NCBI GenBank assembly: GCA_025353585.1 | Contig: JANXOM010000272.1 | Location: 1 to 40,032 of the forward strand | Length of the DNA: 40,032 bases | DNA from: Deltaproteobacteria bacterium | GTDB lineage: Bacteria; Myxococcota_A; Polyangia; Haliangiales; Haliangiaceae | Direction: 5' to 3' | In this document: piece by piece, positions 1 to 6,975 of the stretch | Numbering within the stretch: the first letter of the stretch is position 1 | How the letters are laid out: every line of letters starts with the position of its first letter | Notes under the pieces: model-generated | Seen by the model: the letters and a program-made list of their open reading frames with translations, nothing else | What the model was told of the DNA's origin: nothing | Database searches by the model: none | Made by a program: the position numbers and the translations under genes

Positions 1-522
1 CGGCAGCGCGAGGGACGCGCCGCTCGCGAGCGCGATGGCGGCGCCGTCGACGGTCGCCGCGAGGCGCGCGCCGGGCGCCACCACGCGGAGCTGGGCGAGG
101 AGCGGCAGCGCGAGCGCGAGCTCGATCGTCGTCGGACCGGCCGCGCGCAGCACGAGGTGGTCCTCGCTGGCCGACGTGCTCTGCCACGCGAGGAGCGTCG
201 GGTCGCGGCTGTCGCGCACGTCGGCGAGCGCGTCGCGCCACCACCGCGCCGTGGCGAGCACGGGCGCCCCGCCCTCGTGCGCCACGGTCATCCCGACGAC
301 GCGCGTCCCGGCCGGCAGGTCGAGCGGCAGCGCGATGGGCTCGGACTCGGAGTCGGCGGCCACGTCGATGGCGAGCCAGGTCACGGCAGGCGCGGCGCGC
401 ACGTCCAGGGCGACGCGCGTCACGCGGGGGCCCGTACCGCCGCGGAGCCGGTGTCCGCCGGCGGCGGGGAGCGCGATGTGCACCGTCGGCGGGAACGCGT
501 CGTCGAGGGTGACGGCGGGCAT
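1..522 (-). CDS. VIT-domain-like protein, N-terminal part (runs off left edge)
   Basis: An open frame of 174 codons starts at an ATG (complement 520-522) and runs off the left edge, so only the N-terminal part is present. Residues about 65-150 follow the pattern of the VIT (vault/inter-alpha-trypsin) domain: a 'LPAGTRVVGM' strand, a helix with 'ARWWRDALADVRDSRDPTLL' in the place of the usual 'ARxxYxxxxxxxRDPALLE', then strand-rich sequence. VIT proteins usually carry a von Willebrand A domain further on, which would lie outside the window. No signal peptide is visible. It lies 61 bp downstream of the L,D-transpeptidase gene on the same strand. The VIT call rests on pattern similarity only. 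Confidence 0.6.
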   Translation of the reverse strand, partial: MPAVTLDDAFPPTVHIALPAAGGHRLRGGTGPRVTRVALDVRAAPAVTWLAIDVAADSESEPIALPLDLPAGTRVVGMTVAHEGGAPVLATARWWRDALADVRDSRDPTLLAWQSTSASEDHLVLRAAGPTTIELALALPLLAQLRVVAPGARLAATVDGAAIALASGASLALP

Positions 523-583
523 CCGGGGTCATGGACACCAGACGGGCGTGATCGGTTTCAGCTCCGGTTCAGATCCGGGCCGG

Positions 584-1945
584 TCAGTGCGTCTGCAGGC
601 CGCCGGTGGCGGACTTCGGCAAGCAGACGTTCTTCACCACGCTCGTCTGCCCCGCGCGCGGCGCCGTGCCGCACGCCATGTCCGTCGGGCACTCCGACGC
701 GTTCGAGCTCGGCGTGCACTGGCGCAGGCACTGCCCGCCGCTCGCCAGCGCGGGCACCTGCGCGCAGAACGTGTCCGGCTCGCCGGGCTCGTCCATGCAG
801 TACTTCTGGCAGGGCATCGAGCAGATACCGGGCTTCGCGCCGGCTGCGCCGAGGCACGTGGTGCCGCTATCACAATCGGCGTCCGCGAAGCAGTGATCCC
901 CGACCCAGCCGCGCGAGCCAGGGAGGCAGACGTCCGCGACGACCGCCGGCTGGTTGAAGCGCGGCGTCGCGGCGTGGACCGTGAGCTCGTCGTAGTTGTG
1001 GCACTCGTAGTCCTGCGCGATCGCCTTGGGGACGCACATGCCGGTCGTGGTGCTCGCGGGGTCGGCGACGCAGAAGGTCGGCGGGGCGCCCGCGTGATCG
1101 GTGCAGTACTGCGTGCAGTGCGCGCTGCAGAAGCCGTGCTGCGCGTACGCGTCCTGCGCGCAGTAGCCGCCCGCGTAGTTGCAGTCGATGTCCGCGCTGC
1201 ACGCGGCGCCGACCCCCTTGCTCGCGAGATCGACGATCGAGCCGTCCGCGCGGCGCTCGGCCTCGCGCTGCACGTGCACGGGGACATGCGCGACGCCCTT
1301 GATGCGGCCGTAGACCTCGAGGATGTCGGCCGCCTCCATACGGAAGCAGCCATGCGAGACGAAGCCGCGGCGGAGGTGGCCGCCGGTCGGCGCCGTGTAG
1401 CCATCGATCGGGCCGTGCATCGCGTAGTTGCCGTCCCAGCTGAGGAACGGCAGGCCGGCGAACACGGGCGCCTTGTCGCCGGTCGCGGGATCGCTCCACC
1501 AGGTCTTGCACTCCTGGACCGAGCCCGGCGTGATCTCGAACTCGTGGCGGCCACCGGCGATCGGCGGGTACGAGTGAGACTCGCCGAAGTTGGCGTTGGT
1601 CTCGTCGGTCTCGATCGCGCCCGGGCCGACCGGGAACACCTTGTCGTAGCCGTCGCCGGTGAGGTGGGCCGTGAGGCCGTCGATCGAGAGCGTGATGTGC
1701 GGGTTCACGAGCTGCGGGAGGACCGGGACCGGCTTGCAGTCGAGCGCGGAGCCCCAGTCATCCACGCCGTCCGCCTTGTCATCGATCGGTCGATCGCCGA
1801 GCGGCAAGTCGCCGCCGCCCGCGCCATCTGCGCCGGTTGTGTCGGAGGCTGCACATGAAGCGAACACCGCGAGAACAGCCAGAGAACTGATAGAACGCAC
1901 GCAGCCGCGCAGTGCATGAAGTGAGCCCGGCGACGCGCCGCGCAA
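584..1945 (-). CDS. L,D-transpeptidase (YkuD) lipoprotein with Cys-rich modules
   Basis: A 453-residue protein. Residues 16-31 look like a lipoprotein signal (hydrophobic core ending in 'FASC', Cys31). After an Asp/Gly-rich linker, residues about 75-235 form a YkuD domain with the catalytic signature His177 ('MHGPID') and 'SHGCFRM' with Cys200. Enzymes of this family form 3-3 peptidoglycan cross-links or attach proteins to the wall, so it probably acts in the periplasm. Residues about 235-450 are Cys-rich: two related modules ('C-x4-D-C...YC...FC...C' and 'CFADADCDSGTTC...YCMDEPGEPDTFC') like those common in myxobacterial secreted proteins. The extra modules may bind wall or protein ligands; this is inference. 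An in-frame GTG at residue 16 is another possible start. Confidence 0.85.
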   Translation of the reverse strand: MRGASPGSLHALRGCVRSISSLAVLAVFASCAASDTTGADGAGGGDLPLGDRPIDDKADGVDDWGSALDCKPVPVLPQLVNPHITLSIDGLTAHLTGDGYDKVFPVGPGAIETDETNANFGESHSYPPIAGGRHEFEITPGSVQECKTWWSDPATGDKAPVFAGLPFLSWDGNYAMHGPIDGYTAPTGGHLRRGFVSHGCFRMEAADILEVYGRIKGVAHVPVHVQREAERRADGSIVDLASKGVGAACSADIDCNYAGGYCAQDAYAQHGFCSAHCTQYCTDHAGAPPTFCVADPASTTTGMCVPKAIAQDYECHNYDELTVHAATPRFNQPAVVADVCLPGSRGWVGDHCFADADCDSGTTCLGAAGAKPGICSMPCQKYCMDEPGEPDTFCAQVPALASGGQCLRQCTPSSNASECPTDMACGTAPRAGQTSVVKNVCLPKSATGGLQTH

Positions 1946-2031
1946 GCTCGCGACGTCTCAGCTGGCGAGTGCGCTGGCCATGTGTGCTGGCCCCGCCGGT
2001 GACGAAGCTGGAGTAGCCAGTGCCGGCGCGC

Positions 2032-2676
2032 CTACGGCAACCACGGCGCCAGGAAGCTCGTCGCTTCGCGCAAGATGTGCGGCAGCGAGGCGGTGAGCTC
2101 GTGGGTGTCCTCGAGCTCGACGAGCCGGACGTTGCGGCGGCCGTTCGCGAAGCGCCGCGAGCGCTCGACGGGCACCGTCTCGTCCTGCGTGCCGTGCAGG
2201 ATCAGCGTCGGGACGCGGACGTCGGGGAGGCCGATGTCGATCGCGCCCGCGTCGCGCGCGAAGCCGAAGTCGAGGCGCGCGGGCTGCCCCGTCGTGTAAT
2301 CGACGATGTCGCGCCAGCCCGTGCGCTCCCATTCGTCCCACGCCGGCCCGAGCTGCTCGCGCCAGCGGTCCACGAGGTTGAACGCGGGGGCCAGGAGCAC
2401 GAGCGCCATCACGCGGGCGTCGCGCTCGGCGAGCCGCGCCGCGGTCAGGCCGCCGAGGCTCGAGCCGATGACGATCGCGCGATCCTGCGCGTCGCCGATC
2501 GCGGCCCCCGCGCGGTCGAGCATCGCGGACAGGCGCAGGTTCTCGAGCGACGGCACGCGCAGGTCGAGGCGGTCGACCTGATGGCCGCGCTCCGCGAAGT
2601 GCGCGGCGACGGCGGTGCCCTTGGTGGAGCGCGGGCCCGAGCCGAAACCGTGCAGGTACAGGATGCGAGGAGCCAT
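2032..2676 (-). CDS. YqiA/YcfP-like alpha/beta-fold esterase
   Basis: A 214-residue hydrolase starting at the ATG at 2676. The longer frame upstream reads through the 2752-2835 hairpin repeat and is rejected. The protein begins 'MAPRILYLHGFGSGP', typical of YqiA-type small esterases. The nucleophile elbow is 'GSSLG' with Ser73, the acid is Asp165 ('HGTQDETVP') and the base is His192 ('EDTHEL'), so the triad looks complete. It is cytoplasmic (no signal peptide) and probably hydrolyses small acyl or thioesters; the substrate is unknown. It is transcribed toward the L,D-transpeptidase gene with an 86-bp gap, so co-transcription is possible. Confidence 0.85.
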   Translation of the reverse strand: MAPRILYLHGFGSGPRSTKGTAVAAHFAERGHQVDRLDLRVPSLENLRLSAMLDRAGAAIGDAQDRAIVIGSSLGGLTAARLAERDARVMALVLLAPAFNLVDRWREQLGPAWDEWERTGWRDIVDYTTGQPARLDFGFARDAGAIDIGLPDVRVPTLILHGTQDETVPVERSRRFANGRRNVRLVELEDTHELTASLPHILREATSFLAPWLP

Positions 2677-2751
2677 CGCGCCGATGGTGCGCGATCGGCC
2701 GGGGAGGTGCAGCGTGTGCGCGGCCGGAAACGCGCCGCGCCGCCGGGCCCA

Positions 2752-2835
2752 GTCGACAGAATCCGCGAATGAGTCGCGGTCTCTCTCGACCGGCTTGTCG
2801 GCTCCGCCGCCGGCGCCTGTATGCAGGAGATCGCC
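2752..2835. repeat. Composite hairpin repeat, copy 1
   Basis: Near-copy of sequence at 39884-39981. It starts with an imperfect inverted repeat (arms 2752-2768 and 2774-2790, three mismatches over 17 bp, 5-nt loop) and continues with a shared block (2791-2835) that begins 'CGGCTTGTCGGCTCCGCCGC'. Compared with copy 2 it lacks the second hairpin (CCCGCG-n4-CGCGGG). It lies upstream of the YqiA-like gene. It may be an interspersed repeat or a structured transcript end. Confidence 0.65.
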
Positions 2836-2837
2836 GC

Positions 2838-2918
2838 TCAGCATCGCGTGCCGATCCAGAGGATCAGCCCGACGACGATGATGGCCAGCGGTTCCCACGT
2901 GCGGTCGAAGCGCGTCAT
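2838..2918 (-). CDS. Possible 26-residue single-pass membrane peptide
   Basis: A short frame starting with ATG at 2918 encodes a basic N-terminus ('MTRFDRTWEP') followed by one hydrophobic segment ('LAIIVVGLILWIGTRC'). It ends immediately upstream of the copy-1 hairpin repeat, which would suit a transcript end. There is no clear Shine-Dalgarno sequence and no family is recognised. This is a candidate only; conservation would decide. Confidence 0.25.
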   Translation of the reverse strand: MTRFDRTWEPLAIIVVGLILWIGTRC

Positions 2919-2951
2919 GCGAGGAGAGCCCAGTGCAGCTCGTCGGCCAGG

Positions 2952-2973
2952 TGCGAATCGTCTTGGATTCGCA
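2952..2973. promoter_or_regulatory. 8-bp inverted repeat upstream of the GST gene
   Basis: Perfect arms TGCGAATC (2952-2959) and GATTCGCA (2966-2973) with a 6-nt spacer, about 95 bp before the glutathione transferase start. It could be an operator or a small hairpin. The rest of 2919-3066 shows nothing else recognisable. Confidence 0.35.
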
Positions 2974-3066
2974 GGGTTACGAGGCGGGATCGCGCGCGCC
3001 GTGCCGCCCGACGGACCCAGCTCGATCGCCGGGCGGGTCCGGCGAGACCCGTGTTACGACCAGCGC

Positions 3067-3690
3067 ATGAGCCTCACGTTCTACTACTCGCCCATGTCCA
3101 CCGCGTCCGTCACGCAGCTCGTCCTCGCCGAGCTCGGCGTGCCGCACGAGGCGATCCGCGTCGACCTCAAGAAGGGCGAGGCGAAGACGCCGGAGTACCT
3201 CAAGCTGAACCCGAACGCGAAGGTCCCGCTCGTCGTGCACGACGGCACCGCGATCTGGGAGTCGTCGGCGCTGACGATGTACCTCGGCGAGATGTTCGGC
3301 GTGGACAAGCAGCTGTGGCCGGCGCCGGGCCCGCAGCGCGGCGAGGCGATGAAGTGGGTCGCGTGGACGAACGTCTCGCTCGGCGACGCCGTGCAGCGGG
3401 TCGCGCGGAACTTGATGTGGGCGCCCGAAGATCAGCGCAACGCCGCGGCGGCCGCGCAGGGCGTCAAGGATGTGCAGGTGCTCCTCGGCGTCCTCGACGG
3501 CGCGCTCGCGGGCAAGTCCTACCTGCTCGGCGACACGTACACCGTCGCCGACACGCACGTGCACTCCTTCACCGACTGGCTGCGCCACATGAACACCGAC
3601 TTCGCGCCGTGGACGAACATCAACGCGTGGAGCGCGCGCTGCGGCAGCCGGCCCGCCTACAAGGCCGTCATGGCCGCCGGCACCACCTGA
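3067..3690 (+). CDS. Glutathione S-transferase family protein
   Basis: A 207-residue cytosolic GST-type protein starting at ATG 3067; frames reaching further upstream cross non-coding sequence. The N-terminal thioredoxin-like half starts 'MSLTFYYSPMSTASVT', with the cis-Pro region 'AKVPLV' (Pro54) and the glutathione gamma-glutamyl contact 'ESSAL' (Glu65-Ser66). The C-terminal helical domain spans about residues 85-205 and contains 'YLLGDTYTVADTHV', the conserved GST N-capping region. Members conjugate or reduce electrophiles and peroxides with glutathione; the substrate cannot be told. A hairpin repeat follows the stop codon directly. Confidence 0.88.
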   Translation: MSLTFYYSPMSTASVTQLVLAELGVPHEAIRVDLKKGEAKTPEYLKLNPNAKVPLVVHDGTAIWESSALTMYLGEMFGVDKQLWPAPGPQRGEAMKWVAWTNVSLGDAVQRVARNLMWAPEDQRNAAAAAQGVKDVQVLLGVLDGALAGKSYLLGDTYTVADTHVHSFTDWLRHMNTDFAPWTNINAWSARCGSRPAYKAVMAAGTT

Positions 3691-3722
3691 CAGGGGCCTG
3701 GCCCCTTTGTTAGTGATGTGGC
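3691..3722. repeat. GGGGCC palindromic repeat, copy 1 (terminator-like)
   Basis: Directly after the GST stop: AGGGGCC-T-GGCCCCT followed by TTGTT, then TTAGTGATGTGGC. It is placed between two convergent genes and could end transcription from both sides. The same core occurs in inverted orientation at 35196-35230, with the TTAGTGATGTGGC arm again on the right. The pair implies a larger palindromic element of which each copy keeps one arm. Confidence 0.65.
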
Positions 3723-3723
3723 C

Positions 3724-4338
3724 TCACTGGTACTTGCCGGGGTGCGCTTCGCGGTCCGCCTTGTCGCCGACCCAGGTCTCGGTGTGCAGGATGTCGTCGA
3801 TCGCAGTCTCGAGCGTCTCGAGCGCGGGCGGGGCCGTGTCGTCGCCGGCGTAGTGGTCGACCGCCTTCTCCGGCCCGTCCGCGGCTGCGTAGCCGACGTG
3901 CGTCGACGGCATGTCCGTCATGTGCTCGGCGGTGTAGTGCGTCTTCATCTGCGCGTAGCCGGCGGTCGCGAACGCGGCCTCGAGCGCGGCGAGCTGGGCC
4001 GGCGTGGCCTGGCCGGTCGCGTGGCCTTTGACCTTCACGAACTGCTCGCCGATGTACGTGATGACACCCTCGCGCGTGACGCTCACCTTGTAGATCGGGC
4101 AGGTGCCGTAGCACGCGGTCCGCTCGAGCCGCGCGAGGACGCTGTGCGGATGCGCCGGCCGGGCCGGGGGCGCGGCGCGGGCCATGCCGACCTCGACGAG
4201 CGACGGCGGCGGCAGCGCGGGTCCCGGCACGGGCGGTGGAGCCGGCGGGCTCTCCGGCGCGTGCTCGCACGCGGCCAGAGCGGCGATCAGAGCGGCGATC
4301 AGGGCGGCGATCAGGGCGGCGATGACGAGCGGCTTCAC
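3724..4338 (-). CDS. DUF6438-domain lipoprotein
   Basis: A 204-residue lipoprotein starting at GTG 4338. The signal peptide is built of near-identical IAAL repeats and ends in the lipobox 'LAAC' (Cys24). A Pro-rich linker follows, then a domain with 'LERTACYGTCPIYKVSV', 'ITYIG', and 'YAQMKTHYTAEHMTDMPS', the hallmark of DUF6438, whose function is not established. An upstream extension to an ATG at 4410 would read into the remnant of the neighbouring esterase pseudogene and is rejected. The gene converges on the GST gene. Confidence 0.8.
   Translation of the reverse strand: MKPLVIAALIAALIAALIAALAACEHAPESPPAPPPVPGPALPPPSLVEVGMARAAPPARPAHPHSVLARLERTACYGTCPIYKVSVTREGVITYIGEQFVKVKGHATGQATPAQLAALEAAFATAGYAQMKTHYTAEHMTDMPSTHVGYAAADGPEKAVDHYAGDDTAPPALETLETAIDDILHTETWVGDKADREAHPGKYQ
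4279..4326. repeat. Four tandem 12-bp units inside the lipoprotein signal peptide
   Basis: Units AGCGGCGATCAG, AGCGGCGATCAG, GGCGGCGATCAG and GGCGGCGATGAC follow each other. On the minus strand they encode the repeated hydrophobic core (IAAL) of the signal peptide of the DUF6438 lipoprotein. Slippage would change the core length by four residues without breaking the frame. Confidence 0.8.
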
Positions 4339-4363
4339 CCGACGAGCGTAACCGCAGGAACGG

Positions 4364-4910
4364 TCAGTGCACGGTCGACCAGCCGGGTCGCCGGCCGCCC
4401 ACTGGCACACCCCGTCCGCGAGCTTGACGTTGGCCGGCGCGGGGCCCGTGAGCGAGCCCAGCTGGCCGAGCTCGCGCCGCGGGGACGAGCGAGTCGAAGC
4501 GGCCGTCGCCGAAGAAGCGCTCGATGGTGCCGTCGTTGTCGTACGTCAGGAGGCCGATGCGCGCGTCGGGGTTCGAGCCTCGACCGCGCCGGCCACGGCT
4601 CGAAGCGGACGTGCAGCCCGCGCCGGCCGGCGGATCGATCCGCTTCCACGACGCTGCCACGGCCCGTCGGCGAGCGTGGCGCCATAACCGCCCGCGCTCG
4701 AGCCGGTGACCCAGACCTGCGCCGCGGCGGGGACCGCGGCGTGCACGCGATCGACGACGAGCTGGGCGTTCGTGCCGCCCACGTGCGAGACCACCGCCGT
4801 CCTTCCGAGCGCCATGTACGTCATCGCGTTCGCGCCGGGCTCTTCTCGCTCGCGAACGTGCACGCCGGCGCGCCGAGCATCCACACCACCACGAGGCCCC
4901 GCCGCCGCAT
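4364..4910 (-). pseudogene. Decayed pectin-acetylesterase/Notum-like esterase
   Basis: Pieces of one protein lie in order but in different frames on the minus strand. First comes a lipoprotein-like start at 4910 ('MRRRGLVVVWMLGAPAC') that stops after 29 codons. Next is a segment with 'ANAMTYMALGR' and the serine elbow 'VWVTGSSAGGYGATL' (about 4676-4850). Then 'DARIGLLTYDNDGTIERFFG' (about 4500-4566), and finally 'PANVKLADGVCQW' (about 4395-4450). This matches the order of motifs in the pectin-acetylesterase family. At least three frame changes and large internal losses (about 550 bp versus about 1 kb expected) show it is non-functional. No other gene in the window is broken in this way, which argues against general sequencing error. 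Confidence 0.75.
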
Positions 4911-4986
4911 GGTCCAGCGGCGACCGGACCGGTAAACGCCGGCGAAGGATTGCCGATGGGCGCGCCGCATCGTACCAAGGTCTGCG

Positions 4987-5919
4987 ATGAGCATCGAGCA
5001 CGGAGAACCGGAGCCCGCGATCCGCGATGGCGGCACCGACGCCGTCGAGCTCGTCATCGAAGGCAAGGCGCGCCCCGTCGGCTCCGTCACCGTCGCGCGC
5101 CTGTTGCCGTCACCGCGGCGGCGCCTGATCGGCCCGTTCGTGTTCGTCGATCACATGGGGCCGGTCGACCTCGCGCCGGGCGTCGGCTTCGACGTGCGGC
5201 CGCATCCGCACATCGGCCTCTCGACGGTCACGCACTTCCTCGAGGGCGACAACGTGCACCGCGATTCGCTCGGTACCATCGCGACCAACCGCCCCGGCGA
5301 CGTGAACGTGATGACGGCCGGCCGCGGCGTCGTCCACTCCGAGCGCGCGACGCCGGAGCTCCGCGAGCGGGGCGGCGTGATGCACGGCATCCAGATCTGG
5401 CTGGCGCTCCCCGATGCGCACGAAGACGACGCGCCGAGCTTCGCGCATCACCCAGCGGCGACGCTCCCCGCGATCGCGCCCGCGCCCGGCGTGCGGGGCA
5501 CCGTCCTCGCCGGCTCCGCGTTCGGTCAGACCTCGCCGATCTGTCACCCGAGCGAGCCGCTCCTCGTGCAGCTCGAGCTCGACGCCGGCGCGAGCGTCGC
5601 CGTCCCCGACGCCCCCGAGCGCGGGCTGTTCGTCATCAGCGGCGAGGCCGCCATCGGCGCGCACGTGATCGGCGTCGATCACCTCGCGGTCCTGACGTCC
5701 GGCGTCCCCGCCACGCTGCGCGCCACGCAGCCGACGCGCCTCATGATCATCGGTGGCCCGCCCGTCGGCGAGCGCATCCTCGACTGGAACTTCGTGGCGT
5801 CGTCCCGCGAGCGGCTCGAGCGCGCGCGCGATGCGTGGAAGGCCGAGGACCACGCGAAGTTCCCGCTCATCCCCACGGACCACGACGAGCGGATCCCATA
5901 CCCGGAGCTCCCCAAGTGA
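4987..5919 (+). CDS. Pirin family protein
   Basis: A 310-residue bicupin protein. The N-terminal cupin has the pirin signature 'DVRPHPHIGLSTVTHFLEG' with metal ligands His73 and His75, and 'GRGVVHSE' with His117 and Glu119. The C-terminal half (about 185-290) carries the second, metal-free cupin ending in 'IIGGPPVGE'. Pirins are iron-binding proteins; some have quercetinase activity, others act as redox cofactors. The stop overlaps the start of an OsmC gene by 3 bp, so this is the first gene of a three-gene operon of redox-related proteins. Confidence 0.9.
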   Translation: MSIEHGEPEPAIRDGGTDAVELVIEGKARPVGSVTVARLLPSPRRRLIGPFVFVDHMGPVDLAPGVGFDVRPHPHIGLSTVTHFLEGDNVHRDSLGTIATNRPGDVNVMTAGRGVVHSERATPELRERGGVMHGIQIWLALPDAHEDDAPSFAHHPAATLPAIAPAPGVRGTVLAGSAFGQTSPICHPSEPLLVQLELDAGASVAVPDAPERGLFVISGEAAIGAHVIGVDHLAVLTSGVPATLRATQPTRLMIIGGPPVGERILDWNFVASSRERLERARDAWKAEDHAKFPLIPTDHDERIPYPELPK

Positions 5920-6308
5920 ACACCATCATCTCGAGCACGATCGCGCCCTCGGAGGAGCCGCAGCGCATCGAGATCCGCGCCCACGAGCTCCGCGCGGACG
6001 TCAGCGAGACCGACACCGCCCCGAATCCGCACGACTACTTCGACGCGTCGCTCGCCGCCTGCAAGGCGTTGACGGCCCACTGGTACGCCAGACGCCACGC
6101 GATCCCGCTCGAGCGCGTCGAGACGACGATCGAGCGCGACGACGCGAACGAGCGCCTCGGCCGCTACCACCTGATCGTGCGCGTGGTGTTTCACGGCGCG
6201 CAGCTCACCGACGAGCACCGCGCCACGCTGACGCGCGCGATCGCCGCGTGTCCGATCCACAAGCTGATGACGACGACGGACGTCGAGATCGAGACCGTCA
6301 TCCCGTGA
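5916..6308 (+). CDS. OsmC/Ohr family peroxide-handling protein
   Basis: A 130-residue protein starting at GTG 5916, overlapping the pirin stop (GTGA). It has the OsmC pattern of two Cys: Cys49 in 'DASLAACKALTAHWYA' and Cys112 in 'IAACPIHKLM'. OsmC-type enzymes reduce organic hydroperoxides with this Cys pair. The length is typical. Translational coupling to pirin and to the next gene is likely, as both junctions are GTGA overlaps. Confidence 0.87.
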   Translation: MNTIISSTIAPSEEPQRIEIRAHELRADVSETDTAPNPHDYFDASLAACKALTAHWYARRHAIPLERVETTIERDDANERLGRYHLIVRVVFHGAQLTDEHRATLTRAIAACPIHKLMTTTDVEIETVIP

Positions 6309-6940
6309 GCGTGGTCGGCACGGCGCACGTGGCGTGCCCGAATTGCGGCCACCCGCAGGACGCGAAGCTCGTGCAGAGCATCAACGCCCGGACCGCTCCC
6401 GAGACGAAGGCGCAGCTCCTCGCGGGTGACCTCAACGTGCTCGCGTGCGTGGCGTGCGGCGCGCGGACGCAGCTCGCCGCGACGGTGCTGTTCGTGGATC
6501 CCGACGCGGACTACACCGCGCAGGTCGTGCTGGGGGACCACATCGCCGTCGAGCACGCGATCTCCCTGATGGTCGCGGCGGGCGTGACGGGGACGCGGCG
6601 CGTGGTGCCGTCGCTGAACGCGCTCGTCGAGAAGGTGAAGCTGCTCGACGCCGGCCTCGCGGACTGGGCGATCGAGATGACGAAGGTGCTCCTGCTCGCG
6701 ACGCTCGAGGAGCAGGACCTCGACCGCGTGATGCTGTTCGACCGCGTCGACCGCGAGGCGCAGCGGATCCACTGGGTGCGGTTCGATGGCCCGGGCGCGC
6801 CGGTGCCGGTCGCGAGCCCGCTCGCGCCGTACGAGCGGCTGGTGGGGCGCGCCGGCGTGCAGCCCCCGCGCAGCGAGGCGCGCATCGACCGCGCGTGGGC
6901 CGTGGGCGCGGTGCAGGCGATGATCGCCAACGTGAACTGA
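6305..6940 (+). CDS. CpXC domain protein
   Basis: A 211-residue protein starting at GTG 6305, again overlapping the previous stop by GTGA. Two Cys pairs, 'CPNC' (Cys11/14) and 'CVAC' (Cys48/51), form a zinc-ribbon-like N-terminal half, the CpXC pattern. The remainder (about 85-211) is mostly helical with no recognised domain. Function is unknown. The operon context with pirin and OsmC suggests redox or stress response. A hairpin (6942-6957) follows directly. Confidence 0.8.
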   Translation: MSVVGTAHVACPNCGHPQDAKLVQSINARTAPETKAQLLAGDLNVLACVACGARTQLAATVLFVDPDADYTAQVVLGDHIAVEHAISLMVAAGVTGTRRVVPSLNALVEKVKLLDAGLADWAIEMTKVLLLATLEEQDLDRVMLFDRVDREAQRIHWVRFDGPGAPVPVASPLAPYERLVGRAGVQPPRSEARIDRAWAVGAVQAMIANVN

Positions 6941-6941
6941 G

Positions 6942-6957
6942 CCCGCGTCTTCGCGGG
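6942..6957. terminator. CCCGCG hairpin between convergent genes
   Basis: CCCGCG-TCTT-CGCGGG lies 2 bp after the CpXC stop and 19 bp before the end of the convergent deaminase gene, so it could terminate both. There is no U-tract. The surrounding 25 bases (GAGCCCGCGTCT...CGCGGG...GATCT) recur in reverse orientation in the composite repeat at 39958-39981. Confidence 0.55.
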
Positions 6958-6975
6958 TGATCTTCGAGCAGAGGG

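Noticed and set aside
35..1858. A 607-residue plus-strand open frame at the left end
   Set aside because: It is antisense to the VIT-like and L,D-transpeptidase genes, whose motifs and signal peptide are clear; the plus-strand translation is Arg/Ala-rich with no motif.
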